From positions 1 to 56,546 of the forward strand of contig JADJZF010000016.1 in assembly GCA_016719395.1 (NCBI GenBank): a stretch of 56,546 nt of DNA, written 5' to 3'. Source of the DNA: Candidatus Amarobacter glycogenicus (GTDB taxonomy: Bacteria > Chloroflexota > Dehalococcoidia > Tepidiformales > Tepidiformaceae). The notes beneath the pieces were generated by a model. That model was not told where the DNA came from and searched no databases. It was given only the letters and a program-made list of their open reading frames with translations. This document shows, one piece after another, positions 25,272 to 33,876 of the stretch (the first letter of the stretch is position 1; every line of letters starts with the position of its first letter). Both the position numbers and the translations under genes were made by a program.

Positions 25272-25577
25272 TTAGCGAACTGCGAGGCCGGTCCGGGAGT
25301 CCCAGGTGCCTCGAACCGGCCCCTTCGTCGACGTGACGCTGAAGCCTGTCTTCGCGATGTTGATCGTCACGCCGCCGGGCAACGCTATCGTTTGGCGGTT
25401 GCGGGCTCGCTTCGTCGTAGCCCGAGAGCGAGTTGTCGCCCGGCGGCGAACCGTCTTCGTGCGGGAGCGTTTCACGGCGGGCCGGGCAGGGCTTCGCCGT
25501 TTCACAGCCCGGGGGCGGGGTTTGGTCGCGCGGGCGCGTGTGGCGGCCTTTCTTCGGGCGTTCTTCGCCGTGGTCAT
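25272..25577 (-). CDS. Small highly basic protein with histone-H1-like tail
   Basis: The protein is 101 aa. Residues 1-63 are almost only Arg, Lys, Ala, Thr and Pro (for example RSRTKTVRRRATTRSRATTK), like histone-H1-type bacterial tails. Residues 64-101 form a short ordered-looking end (ALPGGVTINIAKTGFSVTST) with beta-strand character. Likely nucleic-acid binding or nucleoid-associated. Not recognised as a named family. It lies opposite in strand between two two-component systems. ATG at 25577 has GGTGGA upstream. An antisense ORF exists but has low-quality composition. Confidence 0.6.
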   Translation of the reverse strand: MTTAKNARRKAATRARATKPRPRAVKRRSPARPAVKRSRTKTVRRRATTRSRATTKRARNRQTIALPGGVTINIAKTGFSVTSTKGPVRGTWDSRTGLAVR

Positions 25578-25646
25578 TCGACGTCCACCCGGCGCGGAGA
25601 TTCGAGGGGGGATGCGAGCCGAATCAATTTGAAGAACATTGAGATC

Positions 25647-25663
25647 CTCTCATGCAATTCTCA
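25647..25663 (+). promoter_or_regulatory. Direct-repeat operator upstream of the second response regulator
   Basis: CTCTCA (25647-25652) and TTCTCA (25658-25663), again an 11-bp period and the same half-site as at 22981 and 23065. It ends just before TATGTT (25670-25675), placing it over the expected -35 region, typical for activation by an OmpR-family regulator. Confidence 0.5.
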
Positions 25664-25669
25664 CAGGGA

Positions 25670-25675
25670 TATGTT
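25670..25675 (+). promoter_or_regulatory. -10 element of the second response regulator gene
   Basis: TATGTT followed by seven bases and ATG 25683, fitting leaderless transcription. This supports 25683 over the upstream in-frame ATG at 25671. Confidence 0.35.
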
Positions 25676-25682
25676 GCGATCA

Positions 25683-26372
25683 ATGGCGAAGATGAAAATT
25701 CTATTGGTCGAAGATGAAGCGCGTCTCGCCACGGCAGTGCGCCGCGTGCTGGATGAAGAGGGCTATGCCATCGATTGGGCAGCCGACGGTGCTGACGGTC
25801 TCGCACGAGCAGAAGCGGGCGAGTACGACATCATCCTTCTCGACGTCATGCTTCCCTCGTACGACGGGTATGAAATCGCCCGCCGACTGCGCTCCGATGG
25901 CTCGACAGTCCCGATCCTGATGCTGACGGCACGGGACGGGATCCAGGACCGTGTCCGCGGTCTTGATTCGGGCGCGGACGACTATCTCGTCAAGCCGTTT
26001 GCCCTGGCGGAGCTTCTCGCTCGCGTCCGCGCCCTGGGCCGCCGCGCGAAGATGGGGGGCGCGACCGAGTCTCCGACCCTTGCTGTGGCGGACCTTGAGT
26101 TGGACCTGCGCTCTCGCGAGGCGCGCCGGGGGACGCGAAGGATCGAACTCACGGCCCGCGAATTCGGGCTGCTCGAAACACTGATGCGCCATCCGAACCA
26201 GGTGATGACACGGTCCCAGTTACTGGACTCAGTCTGGAGTTACGACTCGATCACCGAGTCGAACGTCGTCGATATCTATATCCACTACCTTCGCAACAAG
26301 ATCGACAAGGGCTTCGACAAGAAGCTCATCCGCACGGTCCGTGGCATGGGCTACGCGATCCGGGCCGACTGA
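25683..26372 (+). CDS. OmpR-family response regulator (second pair)
   Basis: The protein is 229 aa. The receiver domain has VEDEARL, phosphoacceptor Asp54 (ILLDVMLPS) and the VKPFALAEL lysine. The winged-helix C terminus has LTAREFGLLETLMRHPNQV and NVVDIYIHYLRNKID. The reading frame is open far upstream (to 25392), but that part is a low-complexity shadow of the basic-protein gene. ATG 25683 gives the normal MKILLVEDE start. Its TGA overlaps the kinase ATG by one base. Confidence 0.93.
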   Translation: MAKMKILLVEDEARLATAVRRVLDEEGYAIDWAADGADGLARAEAGEYDIILLDVMLPSYDGYEIARRLRSDGSTVPILMLTARDGIQDRVRGLDSGADDYLVKPFALAELLARVRALGRRAKMGGATESPTLAVADLELDLRSREARRGTRRIELTAREFGLLETLMRHPNQVMTRSQLLDSVWSYDSITESNVVDIYIHYLRNKIDKGFDKKLIRTVRGMGYAIRAD

Positions 26373-27682
26373 TGTTCAAACGCGCACGCCTCGTCCTCGC
26401 CACGTGGTTCACACTCGCCTTGGCTGTCACGCTCCTCGCGGTGGGCGGAGTCTCGTACGTCCTCATCCGCGACGACCTCGACAACGAGATCGACGAGAGC
26501 CTCACCTCGACGGTCGCCACCGTGAATGACCTCGACCCCTTCCAGGACCGTAGTCCAGGCGAGACTCACGGCCCCCGAGGGGGAGGGCCAAGCCAGGCTT
26601 CGACGCAAACGGGCGGCGAACAGGCAGTGGACTACGACCGTCTTCCGCCGGGCGTACCGAGTGACGTCTTCATCGTCTACACGGACGGTGAGGGCAGCAT
26701 CCTCGGCAATCCTCGAGGTGTCGACATCGACGATGTCGAGTTTGGCGATCTCTGCGTGGAGGGGAGTACCGATTGGAGCACTTCCGAAGTTTCCACCGCG
26801 ACCGGACACTACCGTTTCGTCAGCCTGCCGGACGATAGAGCGGGCGAGTGGATCCACATCGGGCGCTCGTTGGAAGCGCGCGACCGCCAACTCCGGACGC
26901 TTTCGATGGTCTTCCTGATAGGTGGTCTCGGTGGAGTGGCCGCGTCGGCAGCCGGGGGTCTGTGGCTCGCGGGGGTCGCACTCAAACCGATCAGGGCTTC
27001 CTTCGAGAGGCAGCGGCGCTTCGTCTCCGATGCATCGCATGAACTGCGAACGCCGCTTGCGGTGCTCCGGGCGAACGGCGAGTTGCTGCAACGCCATCCG
27101 CAAGACACGGTTGCCCAGAACATCGACCAGGTGGACGCGATCACCGCGGAAGCCGAAGCGATGACCAAACTCGTCGAAGACCTCCTGCTGCTTGCGAGAG
27201 CGGACGAAGGGGCGGCGAACCTCGCGCATGAACCGGTCGCGCTTGGAGCGGTAGCTGAAGAACTCGGGCGAGATATGGAGGCCCTGGCGAAACAGCGCGG
27301 CATCCTCCTGCAGGTGGAGGCGGAGCCGGTGGAAGTCGACGGCGACCGCCATCGATTGCGGCAGCTCGGCGCGATCCTCCTGGACAACGCGTTGAAATAC
27401 ACCCCCGCCGGCGGCACGGTCTCGTTGCGGTGTGCACGGGCGGGCAGGTGGGTCGAGCTGTCGGTGACCGACACCGGACCTGGAATTCCCACCGCCGAAC
27501 AAACGAAAATTTTCGACCGGTTTGTGCGGGCCGATAGCGCCCGCACGCGGGCGGCAGGCGGCACAGGATTGGGGCTGGCGATCGCAAAGTGGATAGCGGA
27601 GGCGCATGGCGGACGCATCGCCGTCGAATCCCATCCCGGCCATGGAGCCAGGTTCACTGTCCGGGTCCCTGTCTCCGACTAA
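26372..27682 (+). CDS. Sensor histidine kinase (second pair), intact
   Basis: Membrane-bound sensor, 436 aa. Helix 1 (about 9-31), extracytoplasmic sensor (about 33-178), helix 2 (about 179-202), HisKA with His223 (DASHELRTPL), and HATPase with Asn339 (LLDNALKYT), DTGPGIP near 367-373 and GGTGLGLAIAKWIAEAHGG. All phosphotransfer and ATP motifs are present. The N-terminal sensor has a Pro/Gly/Gln-rich stretch near 60-85. It could also serve the first response regulator, whose own kinase is damaged. Confidence 0.94.
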   Translation: MFKRARLVLATWFTLALAVTLLAVGGVSYVLIRDDLDNEIDESLTSTVATVNDLDPFQDRSPGETHGPRGGGPSQASTQTGGEQAVDYDRLPPGVPSDVFIVYTDGEGSILGNPRGVDIDDVEFGDLCVEGSTDWSTSEVSTATGHYRFVSLPDDRAGEWIHIGRSLEARDRQLRTLSMVFLIGGLGGVAASAAGGLWLAGVALKPIRASFERQRRFVSDASHELRTPLAVLRANGELLQRHPQDTVAQNIDQVDAITAEAEAMTKLVEDLLLLARADEGAANLAHEPVALGAVAEELGRDMEALAKQRGILLQVEAEPVEVDGDRHRLRQLGAILLDNALKYTPAGGTVSLRCARAGRWVELSVTDTGPGIPTAEQTKIFDRFVRADSARTRAAGGTGLGLAIAKWIAEAHGGRIAVESHPGHGARFTVRVPVSD

Positions 27683-27825
27683 GTCGCGGGCGGCGTTCGA
27701 ACCAGCGCGCCGCGGCCGGGATCTCCCTGCTGAATCCACCGAACCGGTCCGCCCAGGCGACACCTCCAACCGCACGTGAAGTCCCGCTGTAGAATCCGCT
27801 TCATCATTGCCGCGGAGGACACATC

Positions 27826-28590
27826 GTGCCTGGAACCACCGACCAGTACGAAGGCATGATTGCCGAGACTATCCGAATCCCTGGCCACAACGGCGACCGG
27901 ATCCACGCCTACTATGCCCATCCGATCGGGCCTGGCCCCTTCCCCAGCGTCGTCTGGCTCCACCACTTCCCCGGGTGGGACGAGTGGTCGAAGGAGACTG
28001 CGCGGAAGCTCGCCTACCACGGATACGCGACGCTCGCGCCAGACCTCTACTGCCGCGATGGCCACGGCGCTCCTGAAGACATGGCCGCCAGAGTGCGTGC
28101 GAATGGCGGCGTGCCAGACGCGCAAGTGGTCGGGGACGCAGCGGCTTGCCGTGACTTCCTGCGATCACAACCGAACTCGAACGGGAAGGTCGGCGTGACC
28201 GGCACCTGCTCGGGCGGCCGGCACGCCGTACTGGCAGCGAGTTGCGCCCCGGGTTACAACGCGCTCATCGACTTCTGGGGCGGGGGCGTGGTCGTCCGAC
28301 CGGAGGACCTGACGGCGATGCGGCCAGTCGCGCCGGTGGACTACACGAAGGACCTAGACTGCCCGATCCTCGGGATCTTCGGGAACGATGACCGCGCGCC
28401 AACCCCGGAGCAGGTGGACATCCACGAAGCGGAGCTGAAGAAGCATGGAAAGACGTACGAGTTCCACCGCTACGACGGCGCGGGACACGGATTCTTCTAT
28501 TACGACCGGCCGCAGGCCTATCGCGCCGAACAGGCAGTCGATGGTTGGCGCAAAGTGCTGGACTTCTTCCAGCGGAACCTGGGGAACTGA
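27826..28590 (+). CDS. Dienelactone hydrolase family protein
   Basis: Alpha/beta hydrolase, 254 aa. The nucleophile elbow is GTCSGG with Cys128, the Cys characteristic of dienelactone hydrolases. The Asp is in GNDDRAPTPEQ and the His in GAGHGFFYYDRP, completing Cys-Asp-His. The family opens lactones in chloroaromatic degradation, but many members have unknown substrates. GTG start with GGAGGA about eight bases upstream; TAGAAT at 27789-27794 is a likely -10, so this gene has a leader. Confidence 0.87.
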   Translation: MPGTTDQYEGMIAETIRIPGHNGDRIHAYYAHPIGPGPFPSVVWLHHFPGWDEWSKETARKLAYHGYATLAPDLYCRDGHGAPEDMAARVRANGGVPDAQVVGDAAACRDFLRSQPNSNGKVGVTGTCSGGRHAVLAASCAPGYNALIDFWGGGVVVRPEDLTAMRPVAPVDYTKDLDCPILGIFGNDDRAPTPEQVDIHEAELKKHGKTYEFHRYDGAGHGFFYYDRPQAYRAEQAVDGWRKVLDFFQRNLGN

Positions 28591-28592
28591 GG

Positions 28593-28865
28593 ATGTGCAC
28601 GAACATCGTCGAACGCACGAACGTCAGCGGTGGGGGCCGCGGCGCTCAAGGCTGGTTCACCCTCGCCGAGGTGTCGGTGAGCTACGACCACCCGTTCCAT
28701 GTCCAGCTCGAACATGCGCTCAACATCGACTTCACAAATGAGGCCGCGGGCGTTGGCGCACGCGTGGCTGTCGAGCTGACCCTGGAATCAGCAAAAGAAC
28801 TCGCCAGGGCGCTGAAGGCGGCCGTCGACCGGGCCGACCAGTATGAAGCGACCGGTTACGCGTGA
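28593..28865 (+). CDS. DUF6295-like small protein
   Basis: The protein is 90 aa, starting two bases after the hydrolase stop, so probably co-transcribed. The opening MCTNIVERTNVSGGGRGAQG, then GWFTLAEV, SYDHPFHVQLEHALNIDF and ARVAVELTLESAKELARAL match a pattern I recall as DUF6295; function unknown. A longer ORF upstream lies inside the hydrolase gene and is rejected. Confidence 0.75.
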   Translation: MCTNIVERTNVSGGGRGAQGWFTLAEVSVSYDHPFHVQLEHALNIDFTNEAAGVGARVAVELTLESAKELARALKAAVDRADQYEATGYA

Positions 28866-28886
28866 CCCAGACGTGTGAGCGCGAGG

Positions 28887-28905
28887 TCTAAGGAAATACC
28901 TTAGA
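28887..28905. repeat. Inverted repeat TCTAAGG-AAATA-CCTTAGA
   Basis: Perfect 7-bp arms around AAATA in the 135-bp gap before the HDOD-GGDEF gene. It is AT-rich against a GC-rich background and has no following T run, so it does not look like a terminator. The arm matches the TTCTAAGG half-site of the operator at 23076-23083, here inverted rather than direct. Confidence 0.45.
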
Positions 28906-29000
28906 AAAAGCGAGCGCTGCCGGTTCACTTCGAAGATTGGCGTGCCGATAACCCCGGTGGGAGCCATGAGCAACGGGCGGGTTCAACCGGCGCCAGGGGT

Positions 29001-30515
29001 GTGCAGCGCATGACCAGTTCGCAGTCTCTCACGAGCCTGATGGAGTCCTCCCGTTTGCCGACGATCCCGGCGGTGGCGATGGAGATCATCGGGCTCGTTC
29101 AGCGGCCCGACATAGACATCGAAGTCCTTTCGGCGACGATTGCTCGTGACCCGGCGCTGGCTGCGCGCGTACTGAAGACGGCAAACTCCGGGTTCTACGG
29201 CCGGCCACGGTCCGTGAGCCGCCTTCGCGATGCGGTCATTGTTCTTGGCCTGCGGAGCGTGAAGACGCTGGCCCTTGGATTCTCGTTGGTCGGGAACATG
29301 CGGAAGCAAGGAGCGCGAGGGGGCGTCGATCACACCCGCGTTTGGCAGCGTAGCCTGCTCACCGCGGCGGCGGCACGCGCCGTCGCCACGCGTGCAGGCT
29401 ACGCCTGCAGTGACGAAGCCTTCCTCGGAGGTCTGCTGCACTTGATCGGCGTCATCGCCCTGGACCAGGCACTGGGTGAGGAATACCGGGAGCTCGGCGA
29501 GTCGGCAGGAGACGACCTCGCCAAACTCCGGGCAACCGAACGATCCCGGTACGGATTCGACCATGCGGAAGCCGGAGCCGCACTCGCCGAGAAATGGAAC
29601 CTCCCCGAGGCGTTGATCACCGCGATCCGGATGTTCCCGAAGCCCGATGCCGCGGACCGGGACTTCCGGGAGATCGTCCGATGCGTCGCAACCGGCGAAG
29701 CCGCGGCCGACCTGATCCTCACTGATGACACCGGGGCCGCTCTTTCTCGTTTCCGCTGGGACTGCGAGCAGCTCTTTGGAATCGAAGCGGAAGGAGCCGA
29801 TGAACTCATCGCCAAGTTCATGGCGGATGCCGCGGTGCTGGGGACGATGCTTGACGTCCCGGCCAGCGCGCTAAGCCCTGAAGACGTCCTCGCGAACGCA
29901 CAGGAAGCACTGCTCCAGATGAGCCTGGAATCGGAGCGGGAAAACGCTCAGCTCCAGGCGGACCGCGAACGGCTGACGATCGAAGCCTCGACCGATGCCC
30001 TCACCGGGCTCGCGAACCGGCGGCACATGGAAGAGTACCTCGCCGAGCAGTTCCGAATCTCCAGCCGTTACGGCACGCCGCTGAGCCTGATCCTGTTCGA
30101 CATCGACCGGTTCAAAGGCGTGAACGACGAATACGGCCACCCCGCGGGCGACCAGGTCCTTCGCGAAGTCGCGGCTGTTCTCCAGCGCACGATGCGCGAT
30201 GCAGACCTGTGCGCGCGATACGGCGGCGAGGAGTTCGTGGCAATCCTCCCCGCGACCTCCATTGAGGGAGCGGAAGAATCGGCGGAGCGAGTCCGAGTAG
30301 CGGTCGAAAGGCAGGCAATGCTAGCCGGCGGCGCCAAGTTGTCCGTGACGATCAGCGCCGGGGTGGGAAGCTACCGTACCGGAGAGCAACCGAGTCACGA
30401 TTGGTTGCTGAAGGAAGCTGACATGGCCCTTTACGAGGCGAAGCGATCGGGTCGAAACCGCGTGCGCCGCTTCGAGGTCGTCGAGGCGGCATCGCCCTGG
30501 AGCGTGGCTGGATAG
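29001..30515 (+). CDS. HDOD-GGDEF signalling protein
   Basis: The protein is 504 aa. The N-terminal HDOD domain (about 15-215) shows LPTIPAVAMEIIGLVQRPD, SATIARDPALAARVLKTANS and the later H-A-E-A-G region, without the HD-GYP metal motif. A helical linker (about 295-330) leads to the GGDEF domain (about 335-495) with DALTGLANRRHMEEYL and an intact GGEEF loop. Predicted diguanylate cyclase controlled by the HDOD module. ATG at 29010 (three codons later) is an equally possible start; AGGGGT lies just before GTG 29001. Confidence 0.9.
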   Translation: MQRMTSSQSLTSLMESSRLPTIPAVAMEIIGLVQRPDIDIEVLSATIARDPALAARVLKTANSGFYGRPRSVSRLRDAVIVLGLRSVKTLALGFSLVGNMRKQGARGGVDHTRVWQRSLLTAAAARAVATRAGYACSDEAFLGGLLHLIGVIALDQALGEEYRELGESAGDDLAKLRATERSRYGFDHAEAGAALAEKWNLPEALITAIRMFPKPDAADRDFREIVRCVATGEAAADLILTDDTGAALSRFRWDCEQLFGIEAEGADELIAKFMADAAVLGTMLDVPASALSPEDVLANAQEALLQMSLESERENAQLQADRERLTIEASTDALTGLANRRHMEEYLAEQFRISSRYGTPLSLILFDIDRFKGVNDEYGHPAGDQVLREVAAVLQRTMRDADLCARYGGEEFVAILPATSIEGAEESAERVRVAVERQAMLAGGAKLSVTISAGVGSYRTGEQPSHDWLLKEADMALYEAKRSGRNRVRRFEVVEAASPWSVAG

Positions 30516-30587
30516 GCCCGTTGAGAGCGGACCAACATCCGCCCGCGTAGACTCGCCCCCCGAGGCGTTTTCCTCCAGGGGTGTGTT

Positions 30588-31349
30588 ATGAAGAACCGTT
30601 TCGATCTCTCCGGGAAGGTCGCCCTGGTAACCGGCGGGAGCCGCGGGCTCGGACGTGAAATGGTCCTGGCTTTCGCGGAAAACGGCGCCGACGTCGTTAT
30701 CGCCAGCCGCAAGCTCGATTCCTGCGAAGAACTCGCCGCTGAGGTGACGAGTTCGTTTCCCGGACGGCGGGCGCTGCCCATTGCCTGTCACGTTGGTGAT
30801 TGGAAACAGGTCGAGGCACTGGCGGAGGCGGCCTACGCCGAGTTTGGGCGGGTCGACGTGCTCGTGAACAACGCCGGGATGTCGCCCGTCTACGACCACG
30901 TCAGCAATGTGACTGAAGCGCTGTACGACAAGGTCCTCGACGTGAACCTCAAGGGTCCGTTCCGCCTCACCTCCGTAGTGGGAACGAGGATGGCCGCAGG
31001 CGAAGGCGGATCAATCATCATGGTTTCGAGCACGGCCTCTCAACACCCCGGGGCGAACGTTATCCCCTACGCTGCGGCGAAGGCGGGTGTGAACGCCATG
31101 ACCGTGGGGTTCGCGCGCCACTTCGCCCCGAAAGTGCGCGTCAACTGCATCGTCCCGGGACCGTTCCTTACTGACATCTCGAAGGCATGGGATATGGATG
31201 ACTTCAACGAACGTGCAGCGACGACGATTCCGCTGCAGCGGGGAGGCGAACCACAGGAAATCGTCGGCGCAGCGCTGTACTTCGCCTCCAACGCCTCGAG
31301 CTACAGCACCGGCGCACTGCTCACGGTCGCTGGTGGCAGCGGCATTTGA
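30588..31349 (+). CDS. Short-chain dehydrogenase/reductase
   Basis: NAD(P)-dependent oxidoreductase, 253 aa. Cofactor loop TGGSRGLG (15-22), NNAG (94-97), catalytic Ser in MVSSTAS, Tyr161 and Lys165 (YAAAK). Arg41 after the second strand (ASRK) favours NADP(H). The C-terminal GALLTVAGGSGI is typical of classical SDRs. Substrate unknown. AGGGGTG serves as ribosome site; TAGACT at 30548-30553 is a possible -10. Confidence 0.9.
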   Translation: MKNRFDLSGKVALVTGGSRGLGREMVLAFAENGADVVIASRKLDSCEELAAEVTSSFPGRRALPIACHVGDWKQVEALAEAAYAEFGRVDVLVNNAGMSPVYDHVSNVTEALYDKVLDVNLKGPFRLTSVVGTRMAAGEGGSIIMVSSTASQHPGANVIPYAAAKAGVNAMTVGFARHFAPKVRVNCIVPGPFLTDISKAWDMDDFNERAATTIPLQRGGEPQEIVGAALYFASNASSYSTGALLTVAGGSGI

Positions 31350-31423
31350 AGCACCGCCGCGTTCGCCAAGCAGGGACAGAACGCTCAACGGATGGATAGT
31401 CGGCCCAGACGGCGACCGGGGAA

Positions 31424-33166
31424 CTACCGGCCCCGGAAAGTGGGGTCAGCCTGGTCTATCCAGCAGTCGGCGAAGCGATGCTGATAGCCGTCGGCGGTGT
31501 CGAGGGGGAAGCCTTTCACGTAGGGCCAGGCGAGGGAGACGACGCGCTCGGAGACCAGGTTCACGCCGACGTTTAGGGCAAGCAAGCGCCTCTGGATGTT
31601 GTATCCAATTTCGCGCCGGGCGTTCTTATCCAGCTCCACACGCTGGGCGTCGATCATCGCGGTCATCTCCGCATCGCGAAGGGGAAAGCTGTTCTTCGTC
31701 CCGTTGGCGTGGAAGTACGGATAGACCCAGTCGTCGAGGTCGATCCAGCCGTTATCGGGCGCGGCCGCCCAGGGAGCCTCGCCAGTGAGCAGTAGCCGGG
31801 CGAGTTCGGCGAGAGGGAGCGGAACGACCCTCACCTGTTCGAGTCCGAGGCTCTCCGCGAGTTGCGCTTTGATGGTGGCGCCGAACTCGAGCGCCGCCTC
31901 TGTCTCCTGGAGCACGAAGAGCGGGAGGTCGTCTTTGAGCTTTTTTTCGCTCTTGAACGCCTCCAGGAGCGCCCTGGCCTCGCGGAGGTCTTCGCCCCGG
32001 CCCCCGGCGCCTGGGCGGTACCCCGGCGAGGTCGTCAGCTCGGTCTCGGGCAAGGCCCAGTCGGTCATCGGCCAGCTCACCCAGGGGTTCACGCCGCCCG
32101 ACCCACCGAAGAACTTATCGATCATTGCCCGGCGGTCCAGGGCGATTGTGACGGCCGAGCGGAATCGAAGGTCGTTGAACGGATCGTTCCCGAGGGAGAA
32201 GCGCATACCGAAGAACTGGGAGTGGCCCACCGTCGTTTCAGTAAGCTGCGGGATGGCCTTCTTGAGCTTGTCGGCAAGGACGCGACCAACAGTCGCCGCA
32301 TCGACTTCGCGAGTGCGCAGGGCACCTTCGACCGTCGCGGTAGACGCTGGCTGGACCAGTGACACACCATCGAGGTTTGGACGCCGGTCTCCGCCGTGCC
32401 AATTTGGGTTGCGGCGGACACTGGCGTGCCTGCCATCCACCCATTCGACCCACTGGAACGGGCCGCTGCCGACTTGTGCTGTGGACCCGATGTCGTTCTT
32501 ATCTCCGGAGACCTCGGGAGCGACGATGAAGCTATGGACGTCGGCGAAGAGGTGGTGCAACGCCGCCATCGGTGACTTCAGCTTGAAGGTGACGGTGCGT
32601 TCATTCGGTATGTCAATTCCATCGATGACGGACCATGGACCTTTTCGGACGAAGGATTGGTCCCCGGCGAGTTGCCGCTCGATGGAGTACTTCACATCCG
32701 CAGCCGTGACAGAACGGCCATTGAGGGGGGCCAGTTCGTGCCAACGGGCGTTGGGGTTCAGCCGGAAGACCATGGTCTGGCCGTCAGGCATCTCCGGCAT
32801 GGCCGCGGCGAGGTCCGGGACAATGGCTCCCTTGGCCTGGTCCTGATAGGCGAGCAGGCGGCTGTAGATGAGCGCCTGATGGCCGTAGAACGGACCGGCC
32901 TGGGTCTTGTGGGGGTCGAAAGTCTGGTCGCGAGCGACGAAGCCCGTGAACCGGAGCGTCTCACCACGTTTCCCATCCTGTTGGCGCGGAGTGGGGCTGG
33001 CGCCGGGCGTCTCATTTTCTATCTCAGTGGGCGTGGGTGCCGGCGAATCGCGGTCGCCATCACTGCAGCGAAGCGCTGCCAATCCAGCCGCGCCAGCCGT
33101 GGCGCCCATGGCGCCCAGCATCCAGCGGCGGGAAACGCGCTTCTCCCCGAGCCGTTCCCTCATCAT
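31424..33166 (-). CDS. Extracellular solute-binding protein, family 5 (oligopeptide type)
   Basis: Substrate-binding part of an ABC importer, 580 aa. Start ATG at 33166 was chosen for GGAG six bases upstream. N terminus has twin arginines (SRRWMLG) and a hydrophobic stretch ending in Ala-Leu-Arg-Cys, so Tat export is likely and lipidation possible. A Pro/Thr/Glu-rich linker follows. The SBP domain shows DPHKTQ, LNPNARWHELAPLNGRSVTA and LDRRAMIDKFF. No permease or ATPase gene is adjacent, so it either serves a distant transporter or acts alone. Confidence 0.88.
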   Translation of the reverse strand: MMRERLGEKRVSRRWMLGAMGATAGAAGLAALRCSDGDRDSPAPTPTEIENETPGASPTPRQQDGKRGETLRFTGFVARDQTFDPHKTQAGPFYGHQALIYSRLLAYQDQAKGAIVPDLAAAMPEMPDGQTMVFRLNPNARWHELAPLNGRSVTAADVKYSIERQLAGDQSFVRKGPWSVIDGIDIPNERTVTFKLKSPMAALHHLFADVHSFIVAPEVSGDKNDIGSTAQVGSGPFQWVEWVDGRHASVRRNPNWHGGDRRPNLDGVSLVQPASTATVEGALRTREVDAATVGRVLADKLKKAIPQLTETTVGHSQFFGMRFSLGNDPFNDLRFRSAVTIALDRRAMIDKFFGGSGGVNPWVSWPMTDWALPETELTTSPGYRPGAGGRGEDLREARALLEAFKSEKKLKDDLPLFVLQETEAALEFGATIKAQLAESLGLEQVRVVPLPLAELARLLLTGEAPWAAAPDNGWIDLDDWVYPYFHANGTKNSFPLRDAEMTAMIDAQRVELDKNARREIGYNIQRRLLALNVGVNLVSERVVSLAWPYVKGFPLDTADGYQHRFADCWIDQADPTFRGR

Positions 33167-33318
33167 CGGAGACTCCATACTACGACCGGCGGCGGTTAGA
33201 TATCGCGAAGATCCGAGCTCCGTGGGCAGACCCCAGCGCCAAACCGGCCGGGTAGGCACCCGCCGGGAGACGTCCGCAATCCGCCTGGAAGCAGCGGGAA
33301 GCGGTGCCTGCGCGCGGT

Positions 33319-33837
33319 CTAGACCTTGAAACCGCTCGCTTCTTTGAGCTTGCGAGCAGCGGTAACGATGCCCTTCTCCTCGGCGGTGAGTGCTTCATAG
33401 TCCTTCAGGACTTCGTGCTTCAACGGGAAAATGTGGATTGCGTCCCAGCCGCAGACATCCTCACAGAGGCGGCAACCGGTGCATTTCTTTTCATCGACGG
33501 TGCTGCAACCGAAGAAATCGTCGATGCGTTCCGAATGCTGAAGGCTGAGCGCGTCGAACGGGCAGATGTTGATACAGAGCTCGCAGCCCGAGCCGATACA
33601 CTTCTCTTCGATGACGACAGCCTTCGGCCACTCGTTTTTCTTCACGGAGCGGCAAACGTCGCCAATCGTCGTGAGGATTGCCTCCGGCGGGCAGACGATG
33701 CCGCACGCGCCGCAATCGATGCAGAGCGTCGGGTCGATGACGTGGAGTTGGTTGCGCTCGCCGGTGATGGCGTTGGTGGGGCAGCGCTTGGTGCACGCCG
33801 TGCAACCGATGCAGGTTTCGACGATCGAATAGGCCAA
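33319..33837 (-). CDS. Polyferredoxin with four [4Fe-4S] motifs
   Basis: The protein is 172 aa. Cys sets: 9-12-15-19, 39-42-45-49, 80-85-88-92 (with a CxxxxC spacing in the first step) and 119-122-125-129 (ending CG, not CP). This predicts four cubane clusters. Extra Cys at 62 and 111. Start TTG 33837 has GAGGGG about seven bases upstream. It follows the DUF402 and nitroreductase genes on the same strand (39-bp gap), which suggests electron delivery to a reductase. The partner is unknown. Confidence 0.85.
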   Translation of the reverse strand: MAYSIVETCIGCTACTKRCPTNAITGERNQLHVIDPTLCIDCGACGIVCPPEAILTTIGDVCRSVKKNEWPKAVVIEEKCIGSGCELCINICPFDALSLQHSERIDDFFGCSTVDEKKCTGCRLCEDVCGWDAIHIFPLKHEVLKDYEALTAEEKGIVTAARKLKEASGFKV

Positions 33838-33876
33838 GTGAAACCCCTCACAAGGGTCGGTGTGTGTCCAGTCTAG

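Noticed and set aside
28887..28905. TCTAAGG inverted repeat as a terminator of the DUF6295-like gene
   Set aside because: Weak AT-rich stem and no T run after it on either strand.
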